The translations under genes and the position numbers were made by a program. DNA of 46,615 bases, taken from NCBI GenBank assembly GCA_039811865.1, contig JBDHZK010000005.1, positions 1 to 46,615 on the forward strand. The letters run 5' to 3'. Below the pieces are notes generated by a model that searched no databases, was not told the DNA's origin, and saw only the letters and a program-made list of their open reading frames with translations. This document shows positions 39,545-46,615 of the stretch, in pieces; positions within the stretch are counted from its first letter, which is position 1; each line of letters begins with the position of its first letter. Origin of the DNA: JBDHZK01 sp039811865 (GTDB lineage Bacteria; Actinomycetota; Actinomycetes; Propionibacteriales; Propionibacteriaceae).

Positions 39545-40857
39545 TGAGCACCCTGCTGCGCCTGGCCACCGCCGGTTCGGTGGACGACGGCAAGTCGACC
39601 CTGGTCGGGCGGCTGCTGCACGATTCGAAGTCGGTCCTGTCCGACCAGTTGGCCGCCGTCGAGCGAGCCAGCAAGGACAAGGGCCTGGGCATCGTCGACC
39701 TGGCCCTGCTCACCGACGGCCTGCGCGCCGAGCGCGAGCAGGGCATCACCATCGACGTCGCCTACCGCTACTTCGCCACGGGCAAGCGGACGTTCATCCT
39801 GGCCGACTGCCCCGGGCACGTCCAGTACACGCGAAACACGGTCACAGGGTCGTCCACCGCGGACGCGCTGGTGTTGTTGCTCGACGTCCGCAAGGGCGTC
39901 TTGGAGCAGACCCGGCGCCACCTGGCCGTCGCGGTATTGCTGCGGGTGCCGTACATCATCTTCGCGGTCAACAAGATCGACCTGGTCGACTACTCGGAGG
40001 CCGACTTCCGCGCGGTCGCCGACCAGATCGAGCAGGTGGCGGCGGAGTTGAAGGCCCCGCACGTGTCGTCGGTGCCGGTGTCCGCCCTGGTCGGGGACAA
40101 CATCGTGACCCGCTCGCCGAACACGCCCTGGTACGACGGGCCGTCCCTCCTTGAGCTGCTGGAGGATCTGCCGAGCGTGGGCGACCCGGCCGACCGGCCG
40201 TTCCGGTTTCCGGTGCAGTTGCCGATCCGGCCGCAGCAGGCCGCCAGGGGCGTGTCCGCGGACTACCGCGGCTATGCGGGACAGATCGCCTCGGGGGTCG
40301 TCCGGGTTGGCGACCGCGTGGTCGTGTTGCCGTCGGGACGCCAGACGAGCGTGGTCGGTATCGACACCGCGGACGGGGAGCTCGACGAGGCGTTCGCGCC
40401 GCAGTCGGTGACGCTGCGCCTGGCCGACGAGATCGACATCACCCGCGGCGAGTTGATCGCCGCCGCGCAGGACGCCCCGACGCCCACCCAGGACGTCGAC
40501 GCGATGGTCGCCTGGCTGCACGAGCGTCCGCTGCGGGTGGGGCAGAAGGTGCTGCTGAAGCACACGACGCGCAGCGTGCAGGGGATCGTCCGCGATATCC
40601 ATGGACGGCTCGCGCTCGACACGATGACGCCGGAGGAGACGGCGACGCTGGCCTTGAACGACATCGGCCGGGTGAAGCTGCGGCTGGCGGCTCCGATCAA
40701 CGCCGAGGACTATTCGTCCTCGCGGCGGACGGGCTCGTTCATCCTCGTCGACCCGCAAAGCGGGGCGTCGCTGGCGGCGGGGATGATCCGCGGCGACCAG
40801 GCCTTCGGCGAACAGGCGAGGATCGACGCCGACGAAGCGTTGAACTGGTCGATCTGA
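39544..40857 (+). CDS. cysN: Sulfate adenylyltransferase subunit 1 (GTPase)
   Basis: A 437-aa elongation-factor-like GTPase that powers APS synthesis by CysD. G1 is GSVDDGKST (11-19), G2 lies in GITIDVAYRYF, G3 is DCPGHVQY, and G4 is NKIDL. Two beta-barrel domains follow (~225-430). There is no C-terminal CysC (APS kinase) domain, unlike mycobacterial CysNC, so the pathway stops at APS. Its ATG overlaps the cysD stop. It is the last gene of the sir-cysHDN unit, and 118 nt separate it from sirB. Confidence 0.95.
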   Translation: MSTLLRLATAGSVDDGKSTLVGRLLHDSKSVLSDQLAAVERASKDKGLGIVDLALLTDGLRAEREQGITIDVAYRYFATGKRTFILADCPGHVQYTRNTVTGSSTADALVLLLDVRKGVLEQTRRHLAVAVLLRVPYIIFAVNKIDLVDYSEADFRAVADQIEQVAAELKAPHVSSVPVSALVGDNIVTRSPNTPWYDGPSLLELLEDLPSVGDPADRPFRFPVQLPIRPQQAARGVSADYRGYAGQIASGVVRVGDRVVVLPSGRQTSVVGIDTADGELDEAFAPQSVTLRLADEIDITRGELIAAAQDAPTPTQDVDAMVAWLHERPLRVGQKVLLKHTTRSVQGIVRDIHGRLALDTMTPEETATLALNDIGRVKLRLAAPINAEDYSSSRRTGSFILVDPQSGASLAAGMIRGDQAFGEQARIDADEALNWSI

Positions 40858-40975
40858 CCCCGGCGGGCCGGCCCGGTCGCGCGCTTGAGAGGATCGCCCA
40901 CGATCGATCGATCTCGGCGACGCCTCTGCGGCGGCCCGTAGCCGATCCGTAACCGGTGTCTGTGAGAGTGAGCGG

Positions 40976-41695
40976 ATGAGCGAACTACCCCTGGTATTGG
41001 CGGTGCACGGCACGCGCAACCCGGCCGGCGGGCAGGTGTCGGAGGGGCTGCGCGCCGCCGTCGCCGACCGCCTGCCCGGCGTGGAAGTCCGCCTGGGTTG
41101 GGTGGATATCCACACCCCCACGGTGACGGACACCCTCACCGAGCTCGGCCCGTGCGTGGTCGTCCCCTGCTTCCTGACCGCCGGCTACCACGTCGAGTCG
41201 GACCTTCCCGAGGCCGCCGCGACCGCCGGCGGTCAAGCGGTGATCACCGCCCTGATCGGGGACGAGATCTTCGACGCCGTCGTGCAGCGGCTGACCGAAA
41301 GCGGCGCCCTCGAGCCCGCCAACCCCGCGGACGCAGTGGTGCTGGCGCACGCGGGATCGCTGCGCGAGCAGTCCGTGGCCGAGGTGCACGCGGTGGCGGA
41401 TCGTTTGTCGCGCCGGCTCGGACGTCCCGTCGTCGCAGCCTTCCTGTCGGCCGCCGGGCCGGACGTGGGTAGCGCCGTCGCCGAGCTTCGAGCGGGCGGC
41501 CATCGGCGCATCGCGATCGCGAGCTACCTGCTGGCTCCCGGCATCTTCCATTCCAGGCTGGCCGGCTTCGGGGCGGACGTCGTCGCCGAGCCGATCGGCG
41601 TTCACCCGCTGCTGATCGAGGGGATCCTGCGTCGGTACGCCGAGGCGGTAGCCCCTGTGGTGCCCGCGGGCAGCCCGGTTAGGGTGCCGGAGTGA
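40976..41695 (+). CDS. sirB: Sirohydrochlorin chelatase-like protein (CbiX/SirB family)
   Basis: A 239-aa class II chelatase-like protein with two similar halves. The N-terminal half has the metal-binding His11 in VLAVHGT and VVVPCFLTAGYHV. The second half repeats the pattern with VLAHAGS and ASYLLAPGIF. It should insert iron into sirohydrochlorin, the last step of siroheme synthesis, and so serve the sulfite reductase nearby. Its stop overlaps the GTG start of hemB. Cobalt specificity (cobalamin) cannot be excluded from sequence, but the neighbours favour siroheme. Confidence 0.88.
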   Translation: MSELPLVLAVHGTRNPAGGQVSEGLRAAVADRLPGVEVRLGWVDIHTPTVTDTLTELGPCVVVPCFLTAGYHVESDLPEAAATAGGQAVITALIGDEIFDAVVQRLTESGALEPANPADAVVLAHAGSLREQSVAEVHAVADRLSRRLGRPVVAAFLSAAGPDVGSAVAELRAGGHRRIAIASYLLAPGIFHSRLAGFGADVVAEPIGVHPLLIEGILRRYAEAVAPVVPAGSPVRVPE

Positions 41696-42681
41696 ACCGA
41701 CCGATCACCCAGCCACTGCTGCGTCCGCGTCGCCTGCGGACCAGCGCCGCGATGCGCAACCTGGTCCGCGAGACACGCGTGCATCCTGGGCAGTTGATCC
41801 TGCCCGTGTTCGTCCGGGATGGGCTGAGCGAGCCCGCGGCGATCGCCTCACTGCCAGGCGTGGTATCGCACACGCTCGATTCGGTGCGGGCCGAGGCGGT
41901 GCGGGTCGCGCAGGCGGGGCTGGGCGGGATCATGATCTTCGGCGTCCCCAAGCCCGAGGACAAGGACGGCGCCGGCACCCAGGGCGAGCTCGCCGACGGC
42001 ATCCTGAACCGGGCGCTGCGGGCCGTGAGGGACGAGGTCGGGGACGCGACGCTCGTCATGGCCGACACCTGCTTGGACGAGTTCACCAGCCACGGTCATT
42101 GCGGCGTCCTCGCCGCGGACGGCACGGTGGCCAACGACGCCACCCTCGGCGCGTACGTCCGGATGGCTGTGGCGCAGGCGAGCGCCGGGGCGCACGTCGT
42201 CGGGCCGTCGGGGATGATGGACGGCCAGGTCGCCGCGATCCGCGCCGGATTGGACGACGCCGGTTACGCCGACGTGGCGATCCTGGCGTACTCGGCGAAG
42301 TACGCGTCCAGCTTCTACGGACCCTTCCGCGAGGCGGTGGCGTCCTCGTTGGAGGGCGATCGGCGCACCTACCAGCAGGATCCGGCCAACCGCCGCGAGG
42401 GTCTGCGCGAGGCGCTGCTCGATATCGCCGAGGGCGCCGACCTGGTCATGGTCAAGCCCGCCGGGTACTACCTCGATGTCCTGGCCGACGTGGCGGCGGC
42501 GTCCCCGGTGCCGGTGGCGGCCTATCAGGTTTCGGGGGAGTACGCGATGATTTCGGCGGCCGCCGCCAACGGCTGGATCAATCGCGACGCGGCCGTCGCC
42601 GAGTCCGTCACCGCGATCGTGCGGGCCGGGGCGGACATCGTCCTTACCTACTGGGCGCTCGAGCTGGCGGGACGGCTGTGA
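41692..42681 (+). CDS. hemB: Delta-aminolevulinic acid dehydratase (porphobilinogen synthase)
   Basis: A 329-aa TIM-barrel enzyme that joins two 5-aminolevulinate molecules to porphobilinogen. The two Schiff-base lysines lie in AYSAKYASSFYGPFR and VMVKPAGYYLD. The metal motif reads DTCLDEFTSHGHCG: the first and third cysteines of the zinc type are present, but the middle one is Asp, which suggests Mg2+ or a mixed metal. The GTG start overlaps the sirB stop, and the stop overlaps hemL, so translation is coupled throughout. Confidence 0.95.
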   Translation: MNRPITQPLLRPRRLRTSAAMRNLVRETRVHPGQLILPVFVRDGLSEPAAIASLPGVVSHTLDSVRAEAVRVAQAGLGGIMIFGVPKPEDKDGAGTQGELADGILNRALRAVRDEVGDATLVMADTCLDEFTSHGHCGVLAADGTVANDATLGAYVRMAVAQASAGAHVVGPSGMMDGQVAAIRAGLDDAGYADVAILAYSAKYASSFYGPFREAVASSLEGDRRTYQQDPANRREGLREALLDIAEGADLVMVKPAGYYLDVLADVAAASPVPVAAYQVSGEYAMISAAAANGWINRDAAVAESVTAIVRAGADIVLTYWALELAGRL

Positions 42682-44084
42682 CTACGCCGGTCGAGCGCTA
42701 TCAGCGTGCCTGCGCGATCATTCCCGGCGGGGTGTCCTCGCCCGTGCGCGCCTTCCGGGCCGTCGGCGGGACGCCGGTCTTCGTCGCCTCGGCCAGCGGC
42801 CCGCACGTGACCGACGCCGACGGGCGGACGTACGTCGATCTGGTCTGTTCCTGGGGGCCCGCCCTGCTCGGACACGCGCACCCCGGCGTCGTCGAGGCGG
42901 TGCGCGCGGCGGCGTCGCGCGGGCTCTCGTTCGGGGCGCCCACGCAGGGCGAGGTGGAGTTGGCCGAGGCGATCCAGGCGCGCGTGCCGTACGCGCAGCG
43001 GGTGCGGTTCGTGTCGACCGGCACCGAGGCGACCATGACCGCCGTCCGTCTGGCGCGGGGGGCCACCGGACGCGATCTGATCGTGAAGTTCGCCGGCTGC
43101 TACCACGGGCATTCGGACGCGCTGCTGGCCGCGGCGGGATCGGGCGTCGCCACGGCGGGGCTGCCCGGGTCGGCGGGCGTCACCCGCGCCGCCGCCGCGG
43201 ACACGATCGTCCTGGAGTACAACGACTTCGCCGCCCTGGAGGCGCTCTTCGCCGCGCGCGGAGATGAGATCGCGGCGGTCATCACCGAGGCCGCGCCTGC
43301 GAACATGGGCGTGGTGCCCCCCGAGCCGGGCTTCAACGCCGCTATCCGGCGCCTGACCGCGGCACGCGGCGCGCTGATGATCAGCGACGAGGTGCTCACC
43401 GGCTTCCGGGTGCACCGGGCGGGTTGGTGGGGCCTGGAGTCGTCGGTTCGCGGGGCGGAGGGAGCGAAGGAATCGGGCTCTGCCCCCGAGATTGTCGAAG
43501 GTTCCGGGCCCAAGGCGTCGATCCTCGCCGCTGACGCCACCCCCTGGACGCCCGACCTCGTCACATTCGGCAAGGTGGTGGGCGGGGGCATGCCGCTGGC
43601 TGCGCTCGCCGGCCGCGCTGACCTGATGAGCCTGTTGGCGCCGCTCGGGCCCGTTTACCAGGCGGGCACCCTGTCGGGTAACCCCCTGGCCACAGCGGCC
43701 GGGCTCGCCACCCTCGATGCGGCCGACGAGGCCGTCTACGCCCACGTCGATGCAGTCGCCGACACGATCTCCGCCGCGCTCGACGAAGCGCTGGACGCCG
43801 CGGGCGTCCCGCATCGCGTCCAGAAGGCCGGAAGCCTGTTCTCGGCGTTTCTGGGCGAGGCGACGACCATCGGCGTGCGCGACTACGCGCGGGCGCAGCG
43901 GCAGGACGCCTTTCGCTACGCGCCGTTCTTCTGGTCGATGCTGCGGGCAGGGGTTGCGCTGCCGCCGTCGGCGTTCGAGGCGTGGTTCGTCTCGGCCGCG
44001 CACGACGACCAGGCGGTCGAGCGCGTGCTGGCCGCGCTTCCGGACGCAGCCCGCGCGGCCGCCGCGGCGGAGCGACCCGCATGA
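42678..44084 (+). CDS. hemL: Glutamate-1-semialdehyde 2,1-aminomutase
   Basis: A 468-aa PLP enzyme that makes 5-aminolevulinate from glutamate-1-semialdehyde. Lys299 in TFGKVVGGG is the PLP lysine; STGTEATMTAVRLARG, CYHGHSDALL, ISDEVLTGF and YQAGTLSGNP are the usual motifs. Between WWGL and PDLVTFGK there are 38 residues where relatives have about 8. This ~30-residue Ser/Gly/Glu/Ala-rich insertion is in frame, sits at a surface loop near the active site and contains a REP-like DNA motif (43485-43501). The GTG start overlaps hemB. HemA (glutamyl-tRNA reductase) is not in the window. Confidence 0.95.
   Translation: MTTPVERYQRACAIIPGGVSSPVRAFRAVGGTPVFVASASGPHVTDADGRTYVDLVCSWGPALLGHAHPGVVEAVRAAASRGLSFGAPTQGEVELAEAIQARVPYAQRVRFVSTGTEATMTAVRLARGATGRDLIVKFAGCYHGHSDALLAAAGSGVATAGLPGSAGVTRAAAADTIVLEYNDFAALEALFAARGDEIAAVITEAAPANMGVVPPEPGFNAAIRRLTAARGALMISDEVLTGFRVHRAGWWGLESSVRGAEGAKESGSAPEIVEGSGPKASILAADATPWTPDLVTFGKVVGGGMPLAALAGRADLMSLLAPLGPVYQAGTLSGNPLATAAGLATLDAADEAVYAHVDAVADTISAALDEALDAAGVPHRVQKAGSLFSAFLGEATTIGVRDYARAQRQDAFRYAPFFWSMLRAGVALPPSAFEAWFVSAAHDDQAVERVLAALPDAARAAAAAERPA
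43485..43501 (+). repeat. REP-like motif inside the hemL insertion
   Basis: CCCGAGATTGTCGAAGG matches 15 of 17 positions of CCTGAGCTTGTCGAAGG, a palindrome-forming motif that I recall as repeated in many actinobacterial genomes. It lies within the extra ~30 codons of hemL. The match to that repeat is from memory and untested. Confidence 0.4.
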
Positions 44085-45316
44085 GCGACCCGGTCTACCT
44101 GAGCGGCCTGATGCTGCGCGACCGGGACGTCCTGGTCGTCGGCGGCGGGCGCGTCGCCACCCGCCGCAGCACGCGCCTGCTGGAGGCGGGGGCGGCCGTG
44201 CGGGTCGTCTCCCCGGACGCCTCCGCGGCGATCCAGGCGGCCGCAGCCGAGGGGCGTTTGGCCTGGTCGCGACGCGATTATGCCGCCGGGGACGTCGGCG
44301 ACGCGTGGTACGTCCTGGCCGCCACTAACGATCCGCAGGTCAACGCGGCTGTGGCGAGCGAGGCGGAGGCCAGGCACGTTTTCTGCGTCCGCGCGGACTC
44401 GGCCGAGGGCGGCTCTGCCTGGACGCCGGCCACCGGACACGCGTCGGGAATGGTCGTCGGCGTGGTCGGCCGCAACGACCCGGTGGCCGCGAGAGTCGCC
44501 CGGGACGCCGCCGTCACCGCAGTGGACGGCGCACTCGACCTGAGCGGCGAACGCCTCGCCAAGCTCGGCTCCGGGACGCTCGCGCAACTGTTGCCGGGCA
44601 CCGTCACCCTCGTCGGCGGGGGGCCTGGTGACCTGGGGTTGCTCACCGTCGCGGGATTGGCGGCAATCCGTCAGGCAGACGTGATCGCCTACGACAATCT
44701 CGCCCCGATCGCGGCGCTGGCGGAGGCTCGTCCCGGCGCGGAGTTGATCGACGTCGGGAAGCTGCCGCGCGGCGCGTTCACCCCCCAGGAGCGGATCAAC
44801 GAACTCTTGATCGAGCATGCCGGCGCCGGACGCCGGGTCGTCCGGTTGAAGGGCGGCGACCCCTTCGTGTTGGGCCGCGGCGGGGAGGAATGGGTCGCTT
44901 GCGCCGCGGCCGGTGTGCCGGTTCGCGTGCTGCCGGGCGTCACCTCGGCGGTCGCCGCACCGGCCCTGGCGGGGGTCGCGGTGACGCATCGCGGCTTGTC
45001 ACAGGGATTCACGATGGTTTCGGGGCATGTTCCACCCGGGGACCCACGCAGCAGCGTGGATTGGCCCGCCCTGGCAGGCTCAGGGACGACGTTGGTCGTC
45101 CTCATGGGCGTCTCGACGCTGCCCGCCATCGCTGACACGCTGCTCGCGGCCGGCATGGCCCCCGACACACCGGCGGCCGTCGTCGAGCGCGCCGGGCTGG
45201 AGGGCATGCGCACCGTCCGGGGGACGCTGGCGACGATCGCCGCCGATGCCGTGGATGTGCGGCCGCCGGCGGTCACGGTCATCGGTGCCGTGGCCGGCCT
45301 GGTGCTCGCGGACTGA
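44081..45316 (+). CDS. cysG: Precorrin-2 dehydrogenase / uroporphyrinogen-III C-methyltransferase fusion
   Basis: A 411-aa bifunctional siroheme enzyme. Residues ~1-160 are the NAD-binding dehydrogenase (VLVVGGGRVATRR at the start, then YVLAATNDPQVNAAV). Residues ~175-411 are the SAM-dependent methyltransferase (VTLVGGGPGDLGLLTV, YDNL, RLKGGDPFVLGRGGEE, GVTSAVAAPALAG). E. coli CysG is ~457 aa, so the middle segment is reduced here. That fits ferrochelation being given to the separate sirB gene. The ATG overlaps the hemL stop. Together, the operon takes glutamate semialdehyde, ALA and uroporphyrinogen III toward siroheme; hemC and hemD must lie elsewhere. Confidence 0.93.
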   Translation: MSDPVYLSGLMLRDRDVLVVGGGRVATRRSTRLLEAGAAVRVVSPDASAAIQAAAAEGRLAWSRRDYAAGDVGDAWYVLAATNDPQVNAAVASEAEARHVFCVRADSAEGGSAWTPATGHASGMVVGVVGRNDPVAARVARDAAVTAVDGALDLSGERLAKLGSGTLAQLLPGTVTLVGGGPGDLGLLTVAGLAAIRQADVIAYDNLAPIAALAEARPGAELIDVGKLPRGAFTPQERINELLIEHAGAGRRVVRLKGGDPFVLGRGGEEWVACAAAGVPVRVLPGVTSAVAAPALAGVAVTHRGLSQGFTMVSGHVPPGDPRSSVDWPALAGSGTTLVVLMGVSTLPAIADTLLAAGMAPDTPAAVVERAGLEGMRTVRGTLATIAADAVDVRPPAVTVIGAVAGLVLAD

Positions 45317-45417
45317 GCCCGGTTCGATAGAGCAGCCCGCGGCCCCTAGTCGCCGGCGACCGGTCGCAGCGCGTCAGCGTGGCTGGCCGATTAATGACCG
45401 GGATCCCGCCCAGGTTT

Positions 45418-45503
45418 GTGGTTTTGTGCGGCGCTTCGCGTCGCGGATCGCCCGATCCAGGCGTCGCGGGAGTCTGCGGGCTGCTCTCGCCGCACGTTTC
45501 CAC
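45418..45503. repeat. Intergenic inverted-repeat element, copy H (T-variant)
   Basis: GTGGTTTTGTGCGGCG (45418-45433) and CGCCGCACGTTTCCAC (45488-45503), total 86 bp. As in copy B, a T-tract replaces the left A-tract, so a short internal loop opposes the right TTT. Flanking CCAGGT and ACCTGG extend the pairing outward. It lies between convergent cysG and the CDF transporter gene. Confidence 0.82.
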
Positions 45504-45547
45504 CTGGGGCGGGTCAACACTTCGCTAACCGCGACCGCACGGAAAGC

Positions 45548-46552
45548 TCAGCGCTGGTCGACCGCCGGCTCGGCGAGATACCAATCCGGCAGCGCCTCCG
45601 GCTGCAGCGAGGTGGGATCGCCCGGTCGGGTTAGGGACAAGATCGCGCGCGCGATCTCGGGGCGAGCCTCAAGAAGGTCCTCGATCGCCTGGAGCCGGGC
45701 GGCGACATCCGACTCCGGAGCGTTGCCCACCAGGTCCACGGCGCCGACGACGAACATCAGATCCGCCCCAACCCACTCCAGGCGCAGGTAGCCGACGCGC
45801 TCGACGTCCGGATGGTCCAACAGGGCGCGCAGCACGAGGTTGCGACCCAGCGGGGTAACTTCCTCGCCGGTGAGGAAGTCCATGTTGCGTCCGATCAGGA
45901 AGACCGCCACCACGCCCAACAAGACCCCCACCAGGATCGACCCGATGGCGTCCCAGACCGCGTTCCCCGTGATTTGGTGCAGCGCGACGCCGGCAGCCGC
46001 GATGGCCAGTCCGATCAGCGCTGCGGAGTCCTCTGCGAACACCGAGCGCAGCATCGGGTTGGAGGTGAGCTTCAGGTACTGCAACGGGCGCAGCCGACGC
46101 AAGGACGCCGCACTCTTCGCCTGGCGCAAGGCTTGGGTGAAGGAGATCCCCTCGAGGACCAGCGAGATCGCAAGCACGGCATACGCCCACACGTATGAGT
46201 CCGTGGGCGCTTCGGGTTCGCTGAGGGACTGGATGCCGTGCCAGATCGACACGGCCGCCCCCACGGTGAACAGACCGAAGGCGGCGAACATCGACCAGAT
46301 GTAGCCCACGCGGCCGTAGCCCAGTGGATGGCTGTGGTCTGGGGGCTGCGCGGCCTTGTGCTCGCCGATCAGCAGGAAGACCTCATTGCCGGTGTCGGCC
46401 CAGGAATGCGCGGCCTCGGCCATCATCGACGCCGATCCGGTGATCGCCGCCACGACGGTCTTTGCCGCGGCGATCAGCAAATTCGCGCCGAACGCGACGA
46501 TAACGGTGACCAGGCTTTCGCTCCCGGCGGACTCAGGGGGTTCTCCGCTCAC
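45548..46552 (-). CDS. Cation diffusion facilitator family transporter
   Basis: A 334-aa inner-membrane metal/proton antiporter, probably exporting Zn2+ or Fe2+. Six hydrophobic helices lie at ~15-225, with a cytoplasmic C-terminal domain (~230-334). The helix-2 site is HSWAD (His49, Asp53). The helix-5 site reads AEDSAALIG, the form of the ZnT9-like subgroup rather than the HxxxD or DxxxD of YiiP. A His-containing loop (DHSHPLGYGRVGYIW) lies after helix 2. The GTG at 46552 is supported by TAACGT-N6, a leaderless arrangement. It faces the cysG operon tail to tail. Confidence 0.92.
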   Translation of the reverse strand: MSGEPPESAGSESLVTVIVAFGANLLIAAAKTVVAAITGSASMMAEAAHSWADTGNEVFLLIGEHKAAQPPDHSHPLGYGRVGYIWSMFAAFGLFTVGAAVSIWHGIQSLSEPEAPTDSYVWAYAVLAISLVLEGISFTQALRQAKSAASLRRLRPLQYLKLTSNPMLRSVFAEDSAALIGLAIAAAGVALHQITGNAVWDAIGSILVGVLLGVVAVFLIGRNMDFLTGEEVTPLGRNLVLRALLDHPDVERVGYLRLEWVGADLMFVVGAVDLVGNAPESDVAARLQAIEDLLEARPEIARAILSLTRPGDPTSLQPEALPDWYLAEPAVDQR

Positions 46553-46558
46553 GCCTCA

Positions 46559-46564
46559 ACGTTA
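46559..46564 (-). promoter_or_regulatory. -10 hexamer, leaderless promoter of the CDF gene
   Basis: On the minus strand TAACGT-TGAGGC-GTG places TANNNT exactly 6 nt before the start codon. Confidence 0.55.
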
Positions 46565-46615
46565 GTGAAAGCGGGTCCGGCGTGGGGCCGGGCCGATACT
46601 CGGGCGGCCCCCAGC

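Noticed and set aside
40858..40975. Terminator between cysN and sirB
   Set aside because: GC-rich inverted sequences (CGGGCC/GGCCCG) exist, but overlap in several alternative ways with no U-tract, so a boundary cannot be placed.
42099..42677. A longer start for hemL inside hemB
   Set aside because: The upstream in-frame residues are Arg/Gly-rich shadow sequence of hemB; the GTG at 42678 overlapping the hemB stop gives the usual N-terminus.
6835..45503. A dispersed CRISPR-like or integron (attC) array
   Set aside because: Copies are kilobases apart with whole operons between them, each is a self-complementary hairpin rather than a direct repeat with spacers, there is no integrase or cas gene, and the ends do not match the GTTRRRY core of attC sites.

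Overview
This 46.6 kb window is from a high-GC actinobacterium. The evidence is strong GC bias at third codon positions, many GTG and TTG starts, several genes with a TANNNT -10 hexamer 6 nt before the start codon (leaderless transcription), a DLW-39 family micro-protein, a LytR-CpsA-Psr protein, a monoderm-type Tad pilus cluster without a secretin, and an SirA-type sulfite reductase. A member of the Propionibacteriales or a related order is possible, but the window does not prove it. I saw no tRNA, rRNA, CRISPR array, transposase or phage gene.

Layout. 1-6.7 kb: the tail of an upstream gene, nagA, then a minus-strand two-component system (histidine kinase and response regulator) ahead of a MacB/LolD-type ABC exporter. 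7.0-11.0 kb: a Cof-type HAD phosphatase, a large uncharacterised lyase-like protein, an LCP cell-wall protein and a 43-aa DLW-39 protein. 11.3-12.9 kb: dhaK-dhaL with an atypical DhaK active site and no dhaM nearby. 13.2-20.4 kb: a SulP sulfate permease, class I fumarase, a covalent-FMN protein coupled to a ferric-reductase-like flavocytochrome, DUF2277 and a glycerophosphodiester phosphodiesterase. 20.4-29.4 kb: one translationally coupled nine-gene tad operon on the minus strand, with a 58-aa Flp-type pilin and a 1,074-aa LysM/BTAD protein, and an NrtR-like regulator divergent from it. 30.8-35.9 kb: a phosphodiesterase-type enzyme, a multidrug-type ABC exporter, thiol peroxidase, an NDP-sugar epimerase and a conserved protein of unknown function. 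36-45.3 kb: assimilatory sulfate reduction (sir-cysH-cysD-cysN) followed by a fully overlapping sirB-hemB-hemL-cysG operon that makes the tetrapyrrole (siroheme) required by Sir. 45.5-46.6 kb: a cation diffusion facilitator.

The most unusual feature is a family of eight intergenic inverted repeats. Seven are 85-87 bp between matching ends and one is a 75-bp degenerate copy. Their ends follow GTG(G/A)AAACGTGCGGC ... GCCGCACGTTT(C/T)CAC, about 55 nt of mostly unlike sequence lies between the arms, and the arms show compensatory differences. All eight lie at transcription-unit boundaries, none inside an operon. I do not recognise this family. The second notable find is a 20-codon reading frame ending in Cys-Cys-Ala-Ser just upstream of sir, which looks like a cysteine-responsive leader peptide. 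A third is an in-frame insertion in hemL that contains a repeat-like motif.
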